Shown here piece after piece: positions 9,666 through 16,964 of a DNA stretch of 64,000 nt. Position numbers and translations under genes: made by a program. Source of the stretch: an uncultured Aquimarina sp. (GTDB lineage: Bacteria > Bacteroidota > Bacteroidia > Flavobacteriales > Flavobacteriaceae); contig CANMWA010000003.1 of the NCBI GenBank assembly GCA_947501475.1, positions 124,001-188,000 on the forward strand, written 5' to 3'. The stretch's first letter is position 1; every line of letters starts with the position of its first letter. Below the pieces are notes generated by a model. The model had not been told where the DNA came from. It was given only the letters and a program-made list of their open reading frames with translations, and searched no databases.

Positions 9666-9842
9666 ATGATACACAATATTTTAAAACAACAAGGGGTAAA
9701 ATCATTAAACAAACTGGTTCAAAAATCAATCACAGGAGGCTACAGGACTTCAAACTCTGGTGTTCGTAGATGCAGAACGACCAGCGATTGTAGGAACTCT
9801 GCTCCAGAAGGTTTCTGTATGAATGGATATTGTTTTATTTAA
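9666..9842 (+). CDS. Double-glycine leader peptide, bacteriocin-like precursor
   Basis: 58 residues. The first 25 form an amphipathic leader (ILKQQGVKSLNKLVQKSITGG) of the type seen in Bacteroidota GG-leader peptides, with Gly24-Gly25 as the cleavage site. The 33-residue core is basic and holds four cysteines spaced C-x5-C-x8-C-x4-C (Cys36, 42, 51, 56), suited to two disulfides. Known: such leaders are cut and exported by peptidase-containing ABC transporters. None is visible nearby, so export would depend on genes elsewhere. The decayed paralog just downstream supports the view that this is a real gene. Modification enzymes are not seen. Confidence 0.65.
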   Translation: MIHNILKQQGVKSLNKLVQKSITGGYRTSNSGVRRCRTTSDCRNSAPEGFCMNGYCFI

Positions 9843-9899
9843 CAGTTAACTCTCAGTGATTAAAAATAGTTATTAACTCATTAAAAAAAGAAAAAAATC

Positions 9900-10068
9900 A
9901 TGTTATTTAAAAAATATTACACTATTAAATAAAACAGCACAAAAAGCAATTTATGGTAGCACATTTACACTAGGTTGAGTCTCTAATATTGATTGTGGTG
10001 CGCGATCTATATGTTCGTGTGGTTTATGTTACAGCAATTTTAACAATTATATTCATCCTAGTTGTTAG
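9900..10068 (+). pseudogene. Decayed second double-glycine-type peptide gene
   Basis: From ATG 9900 the frame stops after ten codons. Dropping one A from the A-run at 9909-9914 joins the start to a frame reading MLFKNITLLNKTAQKAIYG, a leader like that of the gene at 9666. This frame is then broken by TGA at 9976-9978. It continues to TAG at 10066 with a cysteine-rich core (five Cys, including CSCGLC). Two lesions in a frame that otherwise looks like a precursor peptide point to a pseudogene; sequencing error at the A-run cannot be excluded for the first lesion. Confidence 0.45.
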
Positions 10069-10189
10069 TAATTAAATTAGAAGGTATTTGAGCAAATATG
10101 TAAGATCGCTATATCCCATTACTCTAAATACCTCGGATTCATAAATTCGAGCTTATTGTATACATAAAACGATTTACATGCGCAAACCT

Positions 10190-10222
10190 ATAGCTGGTTA
10201 GTGAGTTTCCAGCTTTTATTTT
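10190..10222 (+). terminator. Probable Rho-independent terminator
   Basis: AGCTGG (10192-10197) pairs with CCAGCT (10209-10214), followed by TTTATTTT. It separates the peptide locus from the molybdenum cofactor genes. Apart from this and the decayed peptide, I see nothing functional in 9843-10334. Confidence 0.5.
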
Positions 10223-10334
10223 GAGTACGAGAAAAAGTCATGAACATTTGTTTATGGCTTTTTTATTTATTCAATATCTTCAAATAAAATTATTAGTATT
10301 CGCTGTATCTTTACATACACAATGCAATTAACTC

Positions 10335-11510
10335 ATGATATCTGTACAAGAAGCTATCCGACTAACCGATGATTACACCAAGTGTACTCAAAAAACTATT
10401 ACTATTACTGTCCCAGAATCGCTGAGGTATGTATTAGCAAAAGATATTGTATCCCCTATTGATATGCCCCCATTTAGGCAATCGGCAATGGATGGATATG
10501 CTTTAGGATCTATTGAAGAAAAAACCTTTGATCTTGTTGGTGAAGTAAAAGCGGGGGATCCCCAAGATCCTAGCCTAAAAAAAGGAGAAGCGATTAGAAT
10601 TTTTACTGGTGCTCCTGTCCCTTCAGAGGCAAAAGCAGTGATTATGCAAGAAAAAGTTGAAGCAACCAATGGCAAAATAGTAGTACAAGAACTTTCATCT
10701 TTACATGCTAATATTCGCCCAAAAGGTGAGCAAATTAAAAAAGGGGAAGTCGCATTATCAAAAGGAACAGAGATTACAGCTGCCGGTATAGGGTATCTAG
10801 CAACTATAGGAATTACTCACATTGAAGTCTATCAAAAACCTTCTATCGCAATAATTACCACAGGAAACGAATTAGTCCCTCCTGGTCAACCTCTAAAACA
10901 TGGACAGATTTATGAGAGTAATTCTGCAATGCTGATGGGAGCACTTTATAAATCAGGATTTACAAATGTGACATGCCATAAAGTAGAAGACCAATACGAA
11001 GCCACTTGTTCTCTTTTAGAAAAAGTTATTGATCAATATGATGTGGTTTTAATCTCTGGCGGCATATCCGTTGGTGATTATGACTTTGTAGGCAAAGCAC
11101 TTACTGCTCTTAATGTCGAAGAGATCTTTTATAAAGTGAAGCAAAAGCCTGGTAAACCTTTATATTTTGCAAAAAAAGGAAAAACTACAATCTTTGCGTT
11201 ACCTGGCAATCCGGCTTCTTCATTAAGTTGTTTCTACATTTATGTGCTTATGGCTTTAAAAAAAATATCTGGATATGAAGATTACGAACCAAAACAAAGT
11301 TCAGTAATTTCAGATTCATATTATTCTAAAAAAGGGCAAAGAGCAGAGTTTCTAAAAGCACTCGTAATAGATGAAAAAGTTACCATATTAGACGGTCAAG
11401 CTTCATCAATGTTACGCTCTTTTGCATTGGCCAATACCATGGTATATCTTCCTGAAAAAGTTTCAGAAGTAAATATTGGCGACACCTTACAGGTTATTAA
11501 TTTGCCATAA
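10335..11510 (+). CDS. moeA: Molybdopterin molybdotransferase MoeA
   Basis: 391 residues, full length for MoeA. It inserts molybdate into adenylylated molybdopterin in the cytoplasm, the last common step of molybdenum cofactor synthesis. Seen: PFRQSAMDGYA near residue 50 (MoeA N-terminal signature), ITTGNELV and ISGGISVGDYDF in the central MogA-like domain, FALPGNPASS near residue 290, and a C-terminal beta domain. It is first in a run of cofactor genes, but 123 bp and a separate promoter divide it from modE, so it is probably its own transcription unit. A -7-like TATCTTTA lies at 10306; no TGAY palindrome fits in front of it. Confidence 0.93.
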   Translation: MISVQEAIRLTDDYTKCTQKTITITVPESLRYVLAKDIVSPIDMPPFRQSAMDGYALGSIEEKTFDLVGEVKAGDPQDPSLKKGEAIRIFTGAPVPSEAKAVIMQEKVEATNGKIVVQELSSLHANIRPKGEQIKKGEVALSKGTEITAAGIGYLATIGITHIEVYQKPSIAIITTGNELVPPGQPLKHGQIYESNSAMLMGALYKSGFTNVTCHKVEDQYEATCSLLEKVIDQYDVVLISGGISVGDYDFVGKALTALNVEEIFYKVKQKPGKPLYFAKKGKTTIFALPGNPASSLSCFYIYVLMALKKISGYEDYEPKQSSVISDSYYSKKGQRAEFLKALVIDEKVTILDGQASSMLRSFALANTMVYLPEKVSEVNIGDTLQVINLP

Positions 11511-11522
11511 AAACCTTAAAAA

Positions 11523-11565
11523 TGATTATTATCATTAAAAAATAAGTTCCCAAATTCTTTATTTG
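11523..11565 (+). promoter_or_regulatory. TGAY-N4-RTCA promoter of the modE-moco operon
   Basis: Palindrome TGATTATTATCA at 11523-11534 (extended arms AATGAT/ATCATT), centre 29.5 nt before TTTATTTG at 11558, one mismatch from TAnnTTTG. Same geometry as thirteen other promoters in the window. Confidence 0.65.
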
Positions 11566-11633
11566 CTAAAATTTAGATAAAGAAAAATCTCACTCAAAAA
11601 ATCGTTGTATCTTTAAAAACCAAACGCTTTTGT

Positions 11634-11969
11634 ATGAGTTATAAAATAAAGAGTAGAATCTGGATAGAATCTGAGTCTGGGGTCTTTCTGGGTGAAGGAA
11701 GAGTTCGTTTATTAAAAGCTATCGCAAAAACTGGATCATTAAGTAAAGCGGCAGGTGTTTTAGATATGTCTTATAAAAAAGCATGGAATCTGTTAGATAG
11801 TATGAACAAAACTGCTCAAGAACCCCTCGTTATTACTGCTACAGGAGGAAAAGGTGGTGGTGGCGCTAATCTAACTAGCTACGGAGAGAAAGTCATCAAA
11901 ACATTTGATACCATTAATCAAAAATGCTGGGATTTTCTTGATAATGAATTAAAACAGATCTCTTTATAA
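11634..11969 (+). CDS. ModE-like winged-helix regulator (DNA-binding domain only)
   Basis: 111 residues, the N-terminal LysR-type winged helix of ModE: GRVRLLKAIAKTGSLSKAA followed by MSYKKAWNLLDSMN and a Gly-rich wing (GGKGGGGANLT). The molybdate-binding TOBE domains of full ModE are absent. Known: short ModE-domain proteins are common in Bacteroidota cofactor loci. Inferred: local regulator of cofactor or molybdate genes; without TOBE domains it cannot sense molybdate in the ModE way. It lies 15 bp before mobA. Confidence 0.85.
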   Translation: MSYKIKSRIWIESESGVFLGEGRVRLLKAIAKTGSLSKAAGVLDMSYKKAWNLLDSMNKTAQEPLVITATGGKGGGGANLTSYGEKVIKTFDTINQKCWDFLDNELKQISL

Positions 11970-11984
11970 ATCACTAAATCTGAT

Positions 11985-12572
11985 ATGCAAAAAGAGAACA
12001 AAAACATAACAGGAATTATACTTGCAGGAGGCAAAAGCTCCCGAATGGGAAGTGAAAAAGGCTTAGTTGTTCTTGATGATAAACCTTTTATACAGCATAT
12101 CATTGAGGCATTACACCCATTAGTTTCTGAAATTATAGTGGTGAGTAGTAATGTCAATTATGACTGTTTTAATATTACAAGAGTTGAAGATATCATCTCA
12201 GATTCTGGCCCAATAGGTGGATTACATGCCGGACTAACATACTCAAAAACAAAAAACAACTTAGTAGTAAGCTGTGATGTACCATTAATTACTACCGCAT
12301 TTTTAGAGCAACTCATACAACATGAAGCAGGAGATTATGATATCGTTCAATGTGAAGCACAAGGAGAAAGCATTCCGTTAATCGCAATGTATAAAAAACG
12401 ATGCGCAGAAAAATGTCTTGAGTTACTTAACAATAACGAAAGGCGTTTACGGAAACTAGTTTCAGTATTAAAAGTAAAAACAATTTCTGTTTCAGAAAAA
12501 GACCACCTATTGGTGACTAATATGAATACTATTGAAGATTTAAAAATGATCACAAATGCAATTGACCATTAA
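11985..12572 (+). CDS. mobA: Molybdenum cofactor guanylyltransferase MobA
   Basis: 195 residues. It transfers GMP from GTP to Mo-molybdopterin to make the bis-MGD-type cofactor needed by NapA-class enzymes. Seen: the nucleotidyltransferase signature GIILAGGKSSRMGSEKG at residues 9-25 and the metal-binding SCDVPLI near residue 97. Its 3' end overlaps moaD by 17 bp, so the two are translated from one message. Need for the guanylated cofactor agrees with the nitrate reductase at 41 kb. Confidence 0.93.
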   Translation: MQKENKNITGIILAGGKSSRMGSEKGLVVLDDKPFIQHIIEALHPLVSEIIVVSSNVNYDCFNITRVEDIISDSGPIGGLHAGLTYSKTKNNLVVSCDVPLITTAFLEQLIQHEAGDYDIVQCEAQGESIPLIAMYKKRCAEKCLELLNNNERRLRKLVSVLKVKTISVSEKDHLLVTNMNTIEDLKMITNAIDH

Positions 12573-12792
12573 ATATTTTGGTATGCTAGCAGAAGCTACA
12601 ACAATTACAGAAGAAGAAATACATACCGATGTTTGTTCTGTAGCGCAATTGGTTGAGAAATTGAAAAATCAATATCCAAAATTAAGTGATAAAGATTTTA
12701 AAATAGCCATTAATCAAGAATTGGTAGATCAAAACCATATGATTACTACCGAAACAGAAGTTGCACTCTTACCTCCTTTTGCAGGAGGATAA
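12556..12792 (+). CDS. moaD: Molybdopterin synthase small subunit MoaD
   Basis: 78 residues, ubiquitin-like fold. The protein ends in ...LPPFAGG; the terminal Gly-Gly is adenylylated by MoeB and turned into a thiocarboxylate that donates sulfur to precursor Z. The start ATG lies inside the end of mobA (17 bp overlap). The partner large subunit is moaE at 13976. Confidence 0.93.
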   Translation: MQLTIKYFGMLAEATTITEEEIHTDVCSVAQLVEKLKNQYPKLSDKDFKIAINQELVDQNHMITTETEVALLPPFAGG

Positions 12793-12802
12793 TACGTTCG
12801 TG

Positions 12803-12828
12803 TTTCCTCTCCCAGAGGGAGAAGGAAC
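12803..12828 (+). repeat. Short CTCTCCC/GGGAGA intergenic repeat (fragment)
   Basis: TTTCCTCTCCC...GGGAGAAGGAAC, the outer parts of a longer element seen at 20703-20810 and 50928-51014. It lies between moaD and moeB and may form a hairpin. Confidence 0.5.
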
Positions 12829-12874
12829 AAATTTGGTTCGCAAAACAGTAAATTAAGGTTAATAAACATTATTA

Positions 12875-13966
12875 ATGAATTCTTATAATCGATATCATAG
12901 ACAAATTATTCTTCCAGAGATCGGCACCTATGGTCAAGAAAAACTTACTACCTCAAAAGTATTAGTTATTGGAGCAGGTGGATTAGGTTGTCCTGTATTA
13001 CAATATCTTACTGCTGCTGGTATTGGCACCCTTGGTATTATTGATTTTGATGTCGTAGAAACTTCTAACCTACATCGCCAAGTATTGTATGGCAATAGCT
13101 CTTTAGGAATGAATAAAGCATTAGCTGCCAAAAATCGTCTTGAAGACCTAAATCCAGAGATCACCATTAATGCGTATCCAGAAAAATTAACTACAAAAAA
13201 TGCGTTATCTCTTTTTTCTGAGTATGATATTATTGTAGACGGAAGCGATAATTTCTCTACCCGATATTTGGTTAATGATGCCGCTGTTATTGCTAATAAA
13301 CCACTAGTGTACGGAGCTATTTTTAAGTTTGAAGGACAAGTATCTGTATTTAACTGCCAAAATGGTCCTACCTACAGATGCCTATTTCCTGAGCCTCCAA
13401 AAGCAGGAAGTATTCCTTCTTGTGCAGAAATTGGAGTTCTAGGTGTTTTACCGGGTATTATCGGAAGCATGCAAGCCAATGAAGTATTGAAAATCATTTT
13501 AGATCTTGGTAATGTCCTTAGTGGAAAATTATTGATGTATGACTGTTTAACAATACAGTCTTCTACATTTGCTATTCCTCGTGTTGAGTCTGAAGTATCA
13601 AAAGTACTTGCTTCTGCAAAAAACTTTGCAACTATAGATTACGATCTTTTTTGTGGAATAGCACAGATGAAAGAGATTAGTGCAAAGAACGCATTTCTGA
13701 AGAAGGATGTACAATTTATAGATGTTCGAGAACCTCATGAAGAACCAAAAATTGAAAGCTTAGCCCCTATTTATATTCCGTTAGGAAAACTTGAACAACA
13801 GATACAGAACATTGATAAAGAAAAAGAAATAATAGTCTTTTGCCAATCTGGTGTTAGAAGTAAAAAAGCATTAGAAATCCTTAGAGAAAATGGATTTGAA
13901 AATATATCGCATATAAAAGGAGGAGCAATTGCTCTTTCTAAATATCAAATTTTAAAAGAAGCTTAG
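12875..13966 (+). CDS. moeB: MoeB/ThiF adenylyltransferase with C-terminal rhodanese domain
   Basis: 363 residues. The N-terminal ~245 residues are the E1-like fold with the ATP loop GAGGLGCPVLQYL (~32-44) and DxDxVExSNLHRQ. Cys near 188 (PSCAEIGVLG) matches the conserved MoeB cysteine. The usual zinc site looks lost: the first Cys pair is reduced to TYRC, and no second CxxC follows. Residues ~265-363 are a rhodanese domain with active-site loop FCQSGVRS. Inferred: activates MoaD and delivers sulfur with its own rhodanese domain. Could also serve ThiS. Operon with moaD upstream and moaE 9 bp downstream. Confidence 0.9.
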   Translation: MNSYNRYHRQIILPEIGTYGQEKLTTSKVLVIGAGGLGCPVLQYLTAAGIGTLGIIDFDVVETSNLHRQVLYGNSSLGMNKALAAKNRLEDLNPEITINAYPEKLTTKNALSLFSEYDIIVDGSDNFSTRYLVNDAAVIANKPLVYGAIFKFEGQVSVFNCQNGPTYRCLFPEPPKAGSIPSCAEIGVLGVLPGIIGSMQANEVLKIILDLGNVLSGKLLMYDCLTIQSSTFAIPRVESEVSKVLASAKNFATIDYDLFCGIAQMKEISAKNAFLKKDVQFIDVREPHEEPKIESLAPIYIPLGKLEQQIQNIDKEKEIIVFCQSGVRSKKALEILRENGFENISHIKGGAIALSKYQILKEA

Positions 13967-13975
13967 AGATTATAT

Positions 13976-14419
13976 ATGGAAAAAAAGAAACCAAAAAATG
14001 TATTTGTACAAGGCGCTATTTCGTCTGATTTTATAGGTACATCTATTGCAAAGCACCAAACAAAAACTAGTATCGGTGCACATAATATTTTTTTAGGACA
14101 AGTACGTGCCGATGAGATCGATGGTAACACAGTCACCGCTATTGATTATACCGCATACGAAGAGATGGCAAATCAAAAGTTCTATGAAATTAGAGAAGCC
14201 ACCTTCGAAAAATTTGATCTTACTTGTATGCATATTTACCATAGTCTTGGAAAAGTAAATGCAGGAGAAATTTGCTTATTCGTTTTTGTCTCTTCGCCAA
14301 GGCGGAAAGTAGTTTTTGAAGCCCTGGAGTATGTAGTAGAAGCAATTAAAGCCGACGTGCCCGTTTTTGGTAAAGAAATTTTTGAAGATCAAACACATCA
14401 GTGGAAACAAAACAGCTAG
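13976..14419 (+). CDS. moaE: Molybdopterin synthase catalytic subunit MoaE
   Basis: 147 residues, normal length. It joins MoaD to convert precursor Z (cyclic pyranopterin monophosphate) to molybdopterin. Seen: FLGQVRADEIDG near residue 40 (family GxVR motif), AIDYTAYEEMA, RVG-like HSLGKVNAGEICLFV and VKADVPVFGKE with the catalytic Lys region near the C-terminus. Follows moeB by 9 bp. The next cofactor gene, moaCB, is separated by the GIY-YIG insertion. Confidence 0.92.
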   Translation: MEKKKPKNVFVQGAISSDFIGTSIAKHQTKTSIGAHNIFLGQVRADEIDGNTVTAIDYTAYEEMANQKFYEIREATFEKFDLTCMHIYHSLGKVNAGEICLFVFVSSPRRKVVFEALEYVVEAIKADVPVFGKEIFEDQTHQWKQNS

Positions 14420-14485
14420 TAGTATTGTTTAATAAATTTGAAAACAAGTTCTAAATGATCAATAAAACAAAGTAATAAACAATTT

Positions 14486-14511
14486 GTCATTCCGGCGTAG
14501 GCCGGAATCCA
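14486..14511 (+). repeat. 26-bp palindromic element, left-type copy
   Basis: GTCATTCC-GGCGTAGGCC-GGAATCCA: an imperfect palindrome with arms ATTCCGGC/GCCGGAAT. It lies 13 bp before the GIY-YIG gene and is the reverse complement, with few differences, of the element behind that gene. Further copies at 52525, 52577 and 53856. Confidence 0.8.
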
Positions 14512-14524
14512 CAATCAAAGCTAA

Positions 14525-14827
14525 ATGTTAAAACCTGAACATCAATATTCTTTATATATCCTTACTAATAAAAAGAATGGAACACTTTATATTGGAATGA
14601 CTAATAACTTAGAAAGAAGAATCTTTGAACATAAAAATAAACTCATCGAAGGTTTTACAAAAAAATATGGATTAGATAAATTAGTGTATTTTGAAATGTA
14701 TCCATATGTTAATGATGCCATACTTAGAGAAAAAAGATTAAAAGCATGGAATAGGCAATGGAAAATTAATCTCATTGAAGAAAATAATTCAGATTGGCAT
14801 GATTTAGCTTCGGACTGGTATGATTAG
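14525..14827 (+). CDS. Solo GIY-YIG nuclease domain protein
   Basis: 100 residues. Seen: the GIY-YIG core as SLYILTNKKNGTLYIGMTNNLERRIFEHK, then a conserved YFE..EAILREKRLKAWNRQWKI-like tail with the metal-binding Glu, ending with LIE..N..W.DL. Known: small UvrC-N-terminal-like proteins of this kind are frequent in Bacteroidota and often lie among palindromic repeats. Here the gene is bounded on both sides by inverted 26-bp palindromes and sits inside the cofactor operon between moaE and moaCB, which suggests insertion. Function unknown; a homing or repeat-processing role is possible. Confidence 0.88.
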   Translation: MLKPEHQYSLYILTNKKNGTLYIGMTNNLERRIFEHKNKLIEGFTKKYGLDKLVYFEMYPYVNDAILREKRLKAWNRQWKINLIEENNSDWHDLASDWYD

Positions 14828-14836
14828 ATTAGATTT

Positions 14837-14862
14837 TGGATCCCAGCCTACGCTGGGATGAC
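14837..14862 (+). repeat. 26-bp palindromic element, right-type (inverted) copy
   Basis: TGGATCCC-AGCCTACGCT-GGGATGAC. Its reverse complement matches the copy at 14486-14511 at most positions, so the GIY-YIG gene sits between inverted repeats. It begins 10 bp after the stop codon. Confidence 0.8.
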
Positions 14863-14948
14863 AAAAGAATAAAACTTGAAACAATAAGATTGTCATTCGA
14901 GTACATACCAAACTGACATTCAAAAATATTGAAATACTTAAAAAATAA

Positions 14949-15860
14949 ATGGTAGACATCACACATAAAACATCAACATTAAGAATTGCTACTGCGCAAG
15001 CAATCGTTAAGGTAAGTAAACCTGAAACTATTGAAGCTATAAAAAACGGTACGGTTCCTAAGGGTGATGTATTTGCAATGAGCAAAGCTGCTGGGTTACT
15101 TGGGGTAAAGAAAACTCCTGATTTACTCCCAGATTGTCATCCTTTGCCTATCGAATACACAGGAATTGATTATACCATAGAAGGTCTTGAAATTACCGTT
15201 CTGGTCACTATAAAAACCATTTACAAAACTGGTGTAGAAGTTGAAGCTATGCATGGAGCAAGTGTGGTTGCTTTAAATATGTATGATATGCTAAAACCCA
15301 TTGATAAAGGTGTCGAAATTCATCATATCAAACTACTACAGAAAAAAGGTGGGAAATCTGACTATAAAGATAAATTTAGAAGAGACCTGCAAGCAGCAGT
15401 TATTGTATGCTCAGATAGTATTTCTGATGGAAAAAAAGAAGATAAAGCTGGCAAAGCTATTATTGCAAAATTAGAAACCTGTGAAGTAGGCGTTATGGAT
15501 TATGTGATCATACCAGACGAAATAGATATTATACAACAAAAAGCAAAACAGTATCAAGAACAAGGAGCTGATCTTATTATCTATACTGGGGGTACAGGCC
15601 TATCCAAACGAGATGTTACTCCAGAAGCTTTAAGACCACTTCTAGATCGAGCCATACCAGGTATAGAAGAAGCCATTCGCAAATATGGGCAGGATCGCAT
15701 GCCGTATGCCATGCTTTCGAGAAGTGTTGCAGGAACAATTAAAAATACTTTGGTATTAGCCCTTCCTGGGTCTACTAACGGTGCAAAAGAATCTATGGAT
15801 GCTATTTTTCCTGAAGTATTACATGTATTCAGAATTTTAAAAGGAGCGAGACATGACTAA
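14949..15860 (+). CDS. Bifunctional MoaC-MoaB fusion, molybdenum cofactor synthesis
   Basis: 303 residues. Residues ~1-145 are MoaC (VDITHK at the start, DCHPLP, GVEVEAMHGASVVALNMYDMLK), which forms cyclic pyranopterin monophosphate together with MoaA. Residues ~150-303 are a MoaB/MogA domain (AAVIVCSDSISDGKKEDKAG, YTGGTGLSKRDVTPEA, LALPGSTNGAKESMD), which adenylylates molybdopterin. Known: the fused form is found in Bacteroidota. It overlaps moaA by 8 bp, so the two MoaA/MoaC steps are translationally linked. Confidence 0.92.
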   Translation: MVDITHKTSTLRIATAQAIVKVSKPETIEAIKNGTVPKGDVFAMSKAAGLLGVKKTPDLLPDCHPLPIEYTGIDYTIEGLEITVLVTIKTIYKTGVEVEAMHGASVVALNMYDMLKPIDKGVEIHHIKLLQKKGGKSDYKDKFRRDLQAAVIVCSDSISDGKKEDKAGKAIIAKLETCEVGVMDYVIIPDEIDIIQQKAKQYQEQGADLIIYTGGTGLSKRDVTPEALRPLLDRAIPGIEEAIRKYGQDRMPYAMLSRSVAGTIKNTLVLALPGSTNGAKESMDAIFPEVLHVFRILKGARHD

Positions 15861-16860
15861 ATCTAATGCCAACATACTTACAGATATCTTTGGTAGAAAA
15901 CACAACTACCTTCGTATCTCACTTACAGAAAGATGTAATTTACGTTGTACATATTGCATGCCCGCAGATGGTATTCAATTATCACCCAAATCACATATCA
16001 TGACGTATGAAGAAATTTATACGATTGCCAAAGAGTTTGTAGATAATGGGGTTACCAAAATTAGATTAACAGGTGGTGAACCTCTAGTGCGTAAAGATGC
16101 GGCACTTATCATGGAAAAACTGGCCTCATTACCTATACAGCTTACTTTAACTACCAATGGTGTTATCGTAGATAAATTTATTGATCACTTCAAGAAATGT
16201 GGTATCAAAACCCTAAATGTAAGTCTGGATTCTTTGGATACTTCAAAAAACAAAGAAATCACCAGAAGATCATATTTTGAAAAAGTATACCAGAATATCA
16301 TTTTACTGGTTAATGAAGGATTTCAGGTAAAGGTGAATTGTGTTTTAATGAAAGGCTTTAATGATAATGAAATAATTGATTTTATTAATTTAAGTAAAGA
16401 ATTACCTATTCATGTTCGTTTTATAGAATTTATGCCTTTTGATGGTAATCAATGGAATATGGATAAACTGGTTTCACTAAAAGAAATCCTTTCCGAAGTG
16501 CATTCAAATTTCAAAGAAAATGAAATTATAAAACTCAAAGATGCCCCTAATGATACTACCAAAAGTTATCAAATAACTGGATACAAGGGTACTTTTGCCA
16601 TCATTAGTTCTGTAACTAATCCATTTTGTGATGGTTGTAATAGAATTCGTCTTACTGCCAACGGACAAATAAAAAACTGCCTGTTTTCTTCGACAGAATC
16701 AGATCTATTAACTCCGCTTAGAGCAGGAAAATCTATAGCTCCTATTATTCAAAAGACAATTCAGGCTAAATTAAAAATCCGTAATGGTATGGATACGCTT
16801 GATAAATTCAAACAAGTAGACGGTCATAATAATCGCAGTATGATTGCTATTGGAGGGTAA
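15853..16860 (+). CDS. moaA: GTP 3',8-cyclase MoaA
   Basis: 335 residues. Radical-SAM enzyme that starts molybdenum cofactor synthesis from GTP. Seen: N-terminal cluster motif CNLRCTYC (Cys28, 32, 35), GGEPLVRKD, and a second Fe-S site near the C-terminus (FCDGCNRIRL...KNCLF). The last residues are Gly-Gly, as the family requires for activity. Oxygen-sensitive Fe-S chemistry suits the low-oxygen context. Last gene of the cofactor run. Confidence 0.94.
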   Translation: MTKSNANILTDIFGRKHNYLRISLTERCNLRCTYCMPADGIQLSPKSHIMTYEEIYTIAKEFVDNGVTKIRLTGGEPLVRKDAALIMEKLASLPIQLTLTTNGVIVDKFIDHFKKCGIKTLNVSLDSLDTSKNKEITRRSYFEKVYQNIILLVNEGFQVKVNCVLMKGFNDNEIIDFINLSKELPIHVRFIEFMPFDGNQWNMDKLVSLKEILSEVHSNFKENEIIKLKDAPNDTTKSYQITGYKGTFAIISSVTNPFCDGCNRIRLTANGQIKNCLFSSTESDLLTPLRAGKSIAPIIQKTIQAKLKIRNGMDTLDKFKQVDGHNNRSMIAIGG

Positions 16861-16900
16861 ACCAAAGCCAAAAAAAGCTACAATAGCAGCAGTGCAATCA

Positions 16901-16943
16901 TGACAAATATCATAGTTATACTATGGTGTCTGAATTACTTTTA
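16901..16943 (+). promoter_or_regulatory. TGAY-N4-RTCA promoter of the usp-cls-patatin-crp operon
   Basis: Palindrome TGACAAATATCA at 16901-16912; -7 box TACTTTTA at 16936-16943, 29.5 nt from the palindrome centre. Transcription would begin near 16950, which excludes the ATG-like start at 16923 and supports ATG 16965. Confidence 0.7.
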
Positions 16944-16964
16944 GGATATAAAATTTCGACTATC

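Noticed and set aside
10271..10313. TGAY promoter in front of moeA
   Set aside because: A -7-like TATCTTTA exists at 10306, but the sequence at the required upstream position is not a TGA/TCA palindrome.
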